Of a stretch of 15,157 nt of DNA, positions 6,924 to 13,035 are shown one piece after another. Origin of the DNA: Methanobacteriota archaeon (GTDB taxonomy: Archaea; Methanobacteriota; Methanobacteria; Methanobacteriales; Methanobacteriaceae). Where the stretch lies: contig JAEZAV010000183.1 in the NCBI GenBank assembly GCA_023430285.1, positions 1-15,157 on the forward strand, written 5' to 3'. Numbering within the stretch: the first letter of the stretch is position 1; each line of letters opens with the position of its first letter. The notes under the pieces are model-generated. The model was not told where the DNA came from. It saw only the letters and a list, made by a program, of their open reading frames with translations, and made no database searches. A program made the translations under genes and the position numbers.

Positions 6924-6962
6924 CCCCCGATCAGTATATAATGATTATATAATGATCGGTGG
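6924..6962. promoter_or_regulatory. 39-bp near-perfect palindrome upstream of the 55-aa gene
   Basis: Centred on 6943, the arms read CCGATCA (6927-6933) and TGATCGG (6953-6959) outside, and TATATAAT (6935-6942) and ATTATATA (6944-6951) inside. One mismatched pair (6934/6952) separates them, and CC/GG pairs beyond a second mismatch extend it to 6924-6962. It starts 7 nt upstream of the ATG at 6917 and overlaps the GGGGGTG ribosome binding site. The inner arms look like TATA boxes in both directions. It could be a dimeric operator over the promoter or, if transcribed, a hairpin that hides the ribosome binding site. Confidence 0.6.
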
Positions 6963-7102
6963 AGCACTTCAATGTTATGGATTATCTTATACAGTTGGTG
7001 TTATGTTAACTAAAATCTAATGGATGTCTTCAAGGTTTATTCTAAGTTTATGGTTTTAAAACTGGATTAAACACTGTATTCAAACCATGAATTAAATTTC
7101 AT

Positions 7103-8530
7103 TTAAATTTCGTTACTCATGTAAATATCCGTTAGGAAGAAACATATTACAAAACCCAGCAGGTTCATTATGAGTGCTGCAATGAATACGTTGTGGAGTG
7201 CTGTGACTAGTAAGGGTGACACCACATTTGCTGTGCTGTTTTGCAGGTTGTAATTCAGTGTGTTGTTCATGATTGAACCTAGAACTGCCAAACCAACGAC
7301 ACTTCCAAGTTGTTCGAAGTACATGGATGATGAAGTCACCACTCCTAAGTCCCGTTTTGAAACCGCATTTTGGACTGCAATCATGAATATTGGCATGGCT
7401 AATCCCGCACCTATCCCAGTTATGAGTTCGTAGATTATGAGCTCGAGGTTTGTCGTGCTGGGGGTGAGTGTTGAAAGTAGGAACATTCCAAGGGCTCCTG
7501 TTGCAAAGGAGATGATGGCCAGTTTCTTGTATGTACCTGTCTTTGAGATTATTTGTCCAGATAAAATTGCCGTCACTATCATGGAAAACATCAAGGGAGT
7601 TAGAAACAAGCCTGATATTTGAGGACCCATTCCCTGAACCAACTGAAGAAAAACCGGTATATAAACTGTTCCAGCCAGGGTTATGGCACCTAAAAGAAAG
7701 ACTGAAACAGTTGAAACAGTGAAAACTGAATTTTTAAACAGGTATAATGGTAACACTGGTTCTTTGGCCTTTTTCTCAGCATATATGAATCCTGCGAGCA
7801 TGATGAACGAGACAAGCCATAGTAGGTCCCCATAGATTGGAGCGACTGTGCTTTGCTGACTGAAGGTTAATGCAACCAAAAATGATGTTAAGGCACCTGT
7901 AAAGGTTATTATGCCTGTGTAATCAATTATTTTTTCTTTAACTATAACTCCTAATTCAGGAAGGTAGGGAATGATTAAACTAAGTGTTATTATTCCTATT
8001 GGAACATTTACGAAGAATATCCATTGCCATCCAAGGAAATCTGTTATGAATCCTCCGAGTGTGGGGCCGACCACAGTTGAAATACCGCCAGCCACACCAA
8101 ATAAACCCATATATTTTCCCCGTTGTCTTGGTGGGAACATTTCTGCAATTATTTTCTTTGGTACAGTCACAATGATACCTGCACCCAAACCCTGCAGAGC
8201 TCTAAAGAGTATGAGTTCGCCCATGTTTTTGGAAAATCCGCATAGAACAGATCCCACTATAAAAACCACCAATGCAGCTATTAATATTTTTTTGCTTCCA
8301 TAGAAGTCTGTGAGCTTGCCAGCTAGCATGGCAGAAATAATTACAGTTGTGAGGTATATTGTAAAGGGCCAAACATAGTACTTTAAACCACCTAAACTTG
8401 CAATAATTTTAGGCATGGCTGTTGTGGTAATGGTACTGTCTATTGCAACAATTAAGAGGCTGATAATAAGTCCGGATAATATCAATTTGTAATGTTTTAT
8501 AAGATTATTTTGAGTGTTTGTAGAGTTCAT
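7103..8530 (-). CDS. MFS drug-efflux transporter, DHA2 (EmrB/QacA) type
   Basis: A 475-residue transporter of the 14-helix drug:proton antiporter class. Visible signatures are the acidic residue in helix 1 (LLIVAIDSTITTTAMPKI, Asp31), motif A GKLTDFYGSKK (71-81), motif B RALQGLGAG (110-118) and the antiporter motif C GVAGGISTVVGPTLGG (145-160), followed by GWQWIFFVNVPIG (167-179), all typical of EmrB/QacA proteins. The length and the series of hydrophobic segments fit 14 helices. It is expected to expel lipophilic or cationic compounds in exchange for protons or sodium; the substrate is not predictable. The ATG has GGAGAT 8 nt upstream. A PadR regulator lies 160 nt upstream on the same strand, a classic regulator/pump arrangement. 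The last residues (LTDIYMSNEI) are hydrophilic and no domain is added. Confidence 0.94.
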   Translation of the reverse strand: MNSTNTQNNLIKHYKLILSGLIISLLIVAIDSTITTTAMPKIIASLGGLKYYVWPFTIYLTTVIISAMLAGKLTDFYGSKKILIAALVVFIVGSVLCGFSKNMGELILFRALQGLGAGIIVTVPKKIIAEMFPPRQRGKYMGLFGVAGGISTVVGPTLGGFITDFLGWQWIFFVNVPIGIITLSLIIPYLPELGVIVKEKIIDYTGIITFTGALTSFLVALTFSQQSTVAPIYGDLLWLVSFIMLAGFIYAEKKAKEPVLPLYLFKNSVFTVSTVSVFLLGAITLAGTVYIPVFLQLVQGMGPQISGLFLTPLMFSMIVTAILSGQIISKTGTYKKLAIISFATGALGMFLLSTLTPSTTNLELIIYELITGIGAGLAMPIFMIAVQNAVSKRDLGVVTSSSMYFEQLGSVVGLAVLGSIMNNTLNYNLQNSTANVVSPLLVTALHNVFIAALIMNLLGFVICFFLTDIYMSNEI

Positions 8531-8624
8531 GGAATTATATCTCCATATCCAGCTCAGTTTCTATACTAGATTTTTTTAAAGGTTAATTCATAATTTTGTG
8601 TGGAATTTTATATTGAGAGCCCTA

Positions 8625-8658
8625 GCTAACCTTGTATAATATATTTAGAAAAGTTAGC
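8625..8658. promoter_or_regulatory. Split inverted repeat around a TATA-like core upstream of the MFS gene
   Basis: GCTAAC (8625-8630) and GTTAGC (8653-8658) face each other around a 22-nt AT-rich core that contains TATAATATA. This lies between the PadR stop and the MFS start. It could be an operator bracketing an MFS promoter, although the core is about 100 nt from the ATG and would leave a long leader. As a terminator it would be poor, because the loop is long and no T run follows. Confidence 0.3.
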
Positions 8659-8690
8659 CTGGTGGGCTTAATATTGAACTGTTATTGAAT

Positions 8691-9176
8691 TTATTTGATT
8701 GATTTTGTTAGTTTCTCAAGTCTTTCTATCAAGGATTCTATTGATTCTTTGTAAGGAACTATATCCTCTTTATTTGCGTCTTCCATGTAGGATACATGCC
8801 AGTTTATGGCTGTTAATGAATTTTTTAAGGATATTGGTAGTGGATCTCCCTCTTTTGACGATGGGGATTGGAAATGTTCAAATAAATTGGTCGTAACAAT
8901 ATGTCCTTTTTTTGTTAATTCGTATCTTCCATCTTCTTTTTTTGTTATTAAACCTTCAGATACCATTTTTTTTAGCATGGGATATATTGAACCTGGTAAA
9001 AGTTTTTTTGATTTTATATCAGTTTCAGAATGGGGATGTTGATGAGTGTCCTTGTGCCATTGTACCTGTAGATCGTAGTGTGCTTGGACATTGGCCATAA
9101 TTTCAACACCGTTACTTGGTCCAGCTTCATCTAATACATGAAGTATCCACATTCTCAACTCTCCAACTTGTTTCAT
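8691..9176 (-). CDS. PadR family transcriptional regulator with His-rich insertion
   Basis: A 161-residue regulator. The winged-helix domain is clear: RMWILHVLDEAGPSNGVEI (8-26) leads in, followed by PGSIYPMLKKMVSEGLI (61-77) and the wing EDGRYELTKKG (81-91). The C-terminal part (112-161) is a short helical dimerisation region with a predicted coiled coil. Between the helices and the recognition helix, residues 38-57 hold a hydrophilic stretch with His41, His45, His47 and His49 (HKDTHQHPH) that is longer than in ordinary PadR proteins and might bind a metal. The ATG has GGGAGA 7 nt upstream. The MFS efflux gene lies 160 nt downstream on the same strand. PadR proteins usually repress such pumps and themselves, and overlapping palindromes 40-71 nt upstream of the start are the likely autoregulatory site. 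Confidence 0.9.
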   Translation of the reverse strand: MKQVGELRMWILHVLDEAGPSNGVEIMANVQAHYDLQVQWHKDTHQHPHSETDIKSKKLLPGSIYPMLKKMVSEGLITKKEDGRYELTKKGHIVTTNLFEHFQSPSSKEGDPLPISLKNSLTAINWHVSYMEDANKEDIVPYKESIESLIERLEKLTKSIK

Positions 9177-9215
9177 TTCATATTCTCCCAGAATTTAAAA
9201 TCTCTAAAGATAACA

Positions 9216-9247
9216 ATATCAAATTTTTGATATCAATAATTTGATAT
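9216..9247. promoter_or_regulatory. Overlapping palindromes, candidate PadR operator
   Basis: ATATCAAA-TT-TTTGATAT (9216-9233) and ATATCAA-TAAT-TTGATAT (9230-9247) are two perfect 18-bp palindromes that share the central GATATC half, so three half-sites lie in a row. They are 40-71 bp upstream of the padR start, where archaeal promoters lie. This fits cooperative binding and autorepression by PadR. Both palindromes have the same total length, which argues against mere AT-rich chance. Confidence 0.5.
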
Positions 9248-9500
9248 GAATTACATATATACCTTTGGATATCCCTAAAATTTCTAAATAAAATACCTCA
9301 AAATAACCAATTTTAACATAATAAATTATACCCTTCAATCATTTAAAATCAATATACATACTAAACATGGATTAAATTGAAAAATAAGATTATTAACGGG
9401 CCATCGATGGTTAATTTATTAAGTTTGGGGTTGTTTACTTAATTTTCATCGATATTCCTCATTGATGGTTTAATCATCATGTGAACTCGAAAAAAATATC

Positions 9501-9545
9501 CCCCTATTAAAACATAATTATCTTAGGTTACTATTTTGATAGGGG
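9501..9545 (+). promoter_or_regulatory. Possible stem masking the ribosome binding site of the DUF5518-like gene
   Basis: CCCCTATTAAAA (9501-9512) can pair with TTTTGATAGGGG (9534-9545) over 12 positions, with one U-G pair and a 21-nt loop. The 3' arm contains the GGGG of the GGGGTGA ribosome binding site that serves ATG 9555. If the transcript starts upstream of 9500, translation would be held back until the stem opens. If the TATA box is the A-rich stretch at 9490-9498, the 5' arm would not be transcribed and the repeat would instead be a DNA-level site. Confidence 0.4.
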
Positions 9546-9554
9546 TGAAAAGTA

Positions 9555-9923
9555 ATGGTTGAAATTAAGTGGAAGCCTGTTACAATTGGTTTAGTAATTG
9601 CCATTGTAATAGGTCTGATCCTTGGAATTTTAACATCATGGGGAGATTTATTAGGCTATTTAATAGGATCAGCAGTTGTTGCCTACCTTGTGGGTGGAAA
9701 CTACAAAAATGGAGTGATCCATGGAGCACTCGTAGGTTTGATTGCTGCAGTGGTGGTCCTTGTGGTAGGTTTAATGGGATTGAGTGTTGCCTACACCACT
9801 AACCTGTTTCTAGTTGGATGGATAGCATTAGCAACAGTCATAGTACTTGCCATAATTATTGGAACAATTACCGGTGCAATTGGAGGAATAATAGGAATAC
9901 TAATAAAAAATAGAAACAACTGA
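9555..9923 (+). CDS. Small four-helix membrane protein, DUF5518-like
   Basis: A 122-residue hydrophobic protein with four predicted helices (about 10-30, 33-47, 53-77, 83-117). The layout of glycine-rich motifs, YLIGSAVVAYLVGG (35-48) followed by NGVIHGALVGLIAAVVVLVVG and ending in ITGAIGGIIGILI, recalls the DUF5518 family of archaeal membrane proteins, which has no known function. GGGGTGA 6 nt upstream of the ATG is an excellent archaeal ribosome binding site. The gene stands alone, divergent from padR and convergent with the second histidine kinase, 97 nt away. The family assignment is from recall of the pattern and is moderate; that it is a real membrane protein gene is firm. Confidence 0.75.
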   Translation: MVEIKWKPVTIGLVIAIVIGLILGILTSWGDLLGYLIGSAVVAYLVGGNYKNGVIHGALVGLIAAVVVLVVGLMGLSVAYTTNLFLVGWIALATVIVLAIIIGTITGAIGGIIGILIKNRNN

Positions 9924-10020
9924 TATCATGGGCCAAAACGATCTAAGAATTATTTAAAACACATTTAAACACTTTGAACTGGAATGACGGGATCCTTTTG
10001 TTGGTAAATGGAATTGTCAT

Positions 10021-12858
10021 TTAGCTATCTAGGGGTATGGTGAAGTAGAAGGTTGAACCCTTTCCAAGTTCTGATTCTGCCCAGATTTCCCCACCTTGTT
10101 TTTGTACAATTTTTTGTGCTATTGACAGTCCTATTCCTGTTCCATCATATTCTTGGTGGGTGTGTAGTCTTTTAAATATTGTAAATATTTTTTCTAAGTG
10201 TTCATGGGACATTCCAATTCCATTATCTTCGATACTGAATAAATACTGATTTTTTTCTTTTTTAGCAGACACATGAATTTTTGGGATGTCCGGGCCGTGA
10301 TATTTAATTGCGTTTCCTATGAGATTTTGGAAGAGTTGGACCTTTAATTTTTCGTTTGCATTGATTGTTGGAAGTGGGTCATGGGTAATGATGGCATTAT
10401 TTTCTTTGATCGGTACTTTTAGATTCAATAAAGCTTCTTCTAGAACATGTTCAAAATTTACAGGTGATATCTCTCGTTTTTCACTGCTGATTCTGGAGTA
10501 CTCTAAAAGATCGTTGGTCATGGCATCTAAACGTTTTGCTCCATCCACTGCAAATCCAATGTAGTCATTAGCATCTTGGTCTAATTCATCCTTATATTTA
10601 CGTTCTAACAACTGTAAGAAACTGGTAATCATCCTCAATGGTTCCCTTAGATCATGGGAAGTGATGTATGCAAATTGTTCAAGTTCTTTGTTGGATTCAC
10701 TCAGGGCCTTGGTACGTTCTCTAACCTTTTCTTCGAGGGTATCCTGATACTCCCTCAACTCTTTTTCCAATTTTTTAAACTTAGTGATGTCACTGAAGAG
10801 AATTGCAACCTCCCTACTTTCCTGATCTCCAAGTTTAAATGCGTATACATTGTACCATCTATTCAATGCTTTTGCTTGACTTACAAAACGCATAGGCTCT
10901 CCTGTCAAAGCTATTTTACCATAATTTTCAAACCAGTACTCTTCATGATCCGGAGCAAGGTCACGCATCAATTTCCCCTCAGCATCTGCAATTCCAGTTT
11001 GCTCAGCAAAGGCAGGGTTAATTTCTAAAAATTTGTAGTCACTAGGTTTGTTGTTAGAATCGAAGATAACTTCTATGGTACAGAAACCTTCGTCAATGGA
11101 ATTGAATAAGGTCATGTAGTGTTCTTTACTTTCTTTTAAGGATTTGTAGGAACTTTCAAGTTCAGCTGTACGTTCTTCAACCTTCTGCTGTAGGGTGTCA
11201 CGTGCCCTTTCTAATTCCTTCTCTAAAAATTTACGTTCTGTAATGTCTGTGGAAACAGAACCAACTCCGTAGGGCTCTCCATCAGTGTTGAAAATTGGGA
11301 ACTTATGTGCAATGAAGGTATGATATCCGTCAATAAGTTCAGCTTCCTCTTCTATAGTTATTGCCTTTCCGCTTTCAATCACATCCAAGTCATTAGAACG
11401 GTAAATGTCCGCCAATTCATTGGATATAATGTCATCATCAGTTTTACCCACTATTTCCTCATTTTTAACTCCCAGTAACTCTTCCAACTTGTTGTTGATA
11501 ATTAAAAATCTGCCTGCAACGTCTTTAACAAAAATTGGGGAAGGGAAACCGTTAATTACATCTTGCAATAATTTTTTTGTTTGATTAACAGTTTCCTCGG
11601 CATTTTTACGTTCAGTTATGTCTCGATTGCTTTCAATAACAATTATTTTCCCGACTGGATCAGTTATCAGCTGTTGCTGTGTTTCTACTATGATCTTCTG
11701 ACCATTTTTTGTGGTGTGGATCAGTTCACCTCTCCACATCCTGTCTTCGATGAGTTTTTTGTTAAAATCTTCAAATTCAATGGGAAACTTTGTTTTAAGT
11801 AGTTCATGGCTGATTTTACCTATAGATTCATCGGCACTGTACCCATACAACCTTTCTGCTCCCTTATTCCATGATAATATGTTTCCATCATATTCCCATG
11901 AAAAAATTGCTTCGTAGGAAACATCCAACAATGCGGCTTGTCTTTTTAAATCTTCTTCATTTTTTTTACGTTCACTGATATCGTGAATTATGGAATAAAG
12001 AAAATTTTTCCCTTCCCGTTCTATTAAACCGCTATAAACATCCACATCACGTATTTCTCCATTTGATAGGCGATGTTTAAAAATGAAATGGTTGTTTGTT
12101 CCAGATATTGCATTTCCCATTTTTTGAGTCACTAAATCATTATCCAGAACGTTAATATCTGATATTTTTAATTTAACTATTTCGTCCAACGAGTATCCAT
12201 AAAAATTAATGGCAGCAGGATTTGCATCAACTATCTCCAGGCTCTCAGGATCAATTAGTATCATAACGGTATGGTTGTTGAAAAAAATTTCACTGTAACC
12301 ATCAGTATTTTTTAAAGTCCTGTTTTCGATCTTAACTTCAGGGATTTCAGACACAACAAGATTTAATTCCTTGTAACATCCATCCCCATCCAAAACTGGA
12401 ACCATTTCCAAATGCCCATTAAATGGGACCCTATTCTTTAAGAGTTTAACATTGAAAATTTGTTTCGTTCCTGTTTCAATCGCTCTATTTATCCTACTGT
12501 TGAACTTGTTTCCATCTTGAACTGCTATGTACTGAATAAATGATTGGGTGTTGAGATTTTTATCATCAACGCCTAATAATTCAGCCCCTGTAAAATTAAC
12601 ATTTAAAATAGTACCCTTTTTGTTAAGGGTAAAATATCCGACCGGTGCGTGGTTGTATAAATCGTAATATTTACTCCGGGAATTTTCTAATTTTATCTGA
12701 GCATCCTGAAGCTCTTGGTTTTGAGCCTCTAATTCGATTTGATGGACACGTAATTCACGAATAACATCTTCAAAATTGTCAGAATTATTTATTTTCTTAT
12801 CAAATTCTTTGCCAATAATTTTTTCAGCTTTTTTGCGCAAATTATTATCAGATTCCAT
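10021..12858 (-). CDS. Multi-PAS sensor histidine kinase, HisKA type
   Basis: A 945-residue soluble kinase without membrane segments. It opens with a coiled coil (about 30-62, RVHQIELEAQNQELQDAQ) common in archaeal PAS kinases. Five PAS domains follow at about 62-170, 187-298, 304-417, 425-542 and 578-692. A coiled coil at 540-575 precedes PAS5, and another at 692-728 leads into the HisKA domain. The phospho-acceptor is His735 in FAYITSHDLREP, the form found in phytochrome-like kinases. The ATPase has QNLIGNAIKYH (844-854), DNGIGM (878-883), IFTIFKRL (891-898) and GTGIGLSI (906-913), so all catalytic boxes are intact. There is no receiver or output domain. GGGTGGGG 4 nt before the ATG supports the start. 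Its core class differs from the HisKA_2 kinase at 854-4096, so the two probably serve different pathways. It stands alone between the DUF5518-like gene and the adhesin. Confidence 0.94.
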   Translation of the reverse strand: MESDNNLRKKAEKIIGKEFDKKINNSDNFEDVIRELRVHQIELEAQNQELQDAQIKLENSRSKYYDLYNHAPVGYFTLNKKGTILNVNFTGAELLGVDDKNLNTQSFIQYIAVQDGNKFNSRINRAIETGTKQIFNVKLLKNRVPFNGHLEMVPVLDGDGCYKELNLVVSEIPEVKIENRTLKNTDGYSEIFFNNHTVMILIDPESLEIVDANPAAINFYGYSLDEIVKLKISDINVLDNDLVTQKMGNAISGTNNHFIFKHRLSNGEIRDVDVYSGLIEREGKNFLYSIIHDISERKKNEEDLKRQAALLDVSYEAIFSWEYDGNILSWNKGAERLYGYSADESIGKISHELLKTKFPIEFEDFNKKLIEDRMWRGELIHTTKNGQKIIVETQQQLITDPVGKIIVIESNRDITERKNAEETVNQTKKLLQDVINGFPSPIFVKDVAGRFLIINNKLEELLGVKNEEIVGKTDDDIISNELADIYRSNDLDVIESGKAITIEEEAELIDGYHTFIAHKFPIFNTDGEPYGVGSVSTDITERKFLEKELERARDTLQQKVEERTAELESSYKSLKESKEHYMTLFNSIDEGFCTIEVIFDSNNKPSDYKFLEINPAFAEQTGIADAEGKLMRDLAPDHEEYWFENYGKIALTGEPMRFVSQAKALNRWYNVYAFKLGDQESREVAILFSDITKFKKLEKELREYQDTLEEKVRERTKALSESNKELEQFAYITSHDLREPLRMITSFLQLLERKYKDELDQDANDYIGFAVDGAKRLDAMTNDLLEYSRISSEKREISPVNFEHVLEEALLNLKVPIKENNAIITHDPLPTINANEKLKVQLFQNLIGNAIKYHGPDIPKIHVSAKKEKNQYLFSIEDNGIGMSHEHLEKIFTIFKRLHTHQEYDGTGIGLSIAQKIVQKQGGEIWAESELGKGSTFYFTIPLDS

Positions 12859-12954
12859 CAGTCCCCACCCGAATTATAACAGAAAATCAATATTTCTAAA
12901 ATAGATAACAATTCTTTGTAAAACATCATAGATATTTATTTGGATTTAAATAAT

Positions 12955-12969
12955 AAAAAAAAGAAAAAA
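12955..12969 (-). terminator. Oligo-T terminator of the adhesin gene
   Basis: On the minus strand TTTTTTCTTTTTTTT follows the adhesin frame. It begins only 10 nt after the TAA at 12979-12981, which is the stop reached by reading through the TGA at 13036-13038. The placement suggests that the ancestral gene ended at 12979. Confidence 0.6.
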
Positions 12970-12978
12970 TAGGGATAA

Positions 12979-13035
12979 TTATCTTTTACGTGTGCTTATG
13001 ATTCCACCCATTAAAGATAAAACACCTATAACAAG
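12979..13035 (-). pseudogene. Detached C-terminal membrane anchor of the adhesin
   Basis: Immediately after the adhesin's TGA, the same frame continues for 18 codons and then TAA. The residues form a hydrophobic stretch (LVIGVLSLMGGII) followed by the basic tail STRKR. This is the usual end of a surface protein anchored by a C-terminal helix. It follows directly on the residues TGMPIT, a C-terminal motif of a kind I associate with methanobacterial surface proteins. One base change would restore the fusion. It therefore looks like the lost tail of the gene and not a separate frame. Confidence 0.7.

Larger units (their letters stand above)
9177..9554. other. Divergent intergenic region between padR and the DUF5518-like gene
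   Basis: A 378-nt AT-rich spacer without any credible reading frame. It contains the PadR operator candidates (9216-9247), a CCATCGATGG palindrome at 9401-9410 with related CATCGAT (9449-9455) and ATTGATGG words nearby, and a stem overlapping the ribosome binding site of the next gene (9501-9545). I see nothing recognisable at 9260-9390. Confidence 0.6.

Noticed and set aside
6808..7020. Plus-strand 70-residue frame
   Set aside because: It is antisense to the 55-residue membrane protein, crosses the 39-bp palindrome, and lacks a ribosome binding site.
9569..9802. Cys-rich plus-strand frame within the DUF5518-like gene
   Set aside because: It is the other reading phase of a hydrophobic, glycine-rich coding sequence that has the real ribosome binding site.
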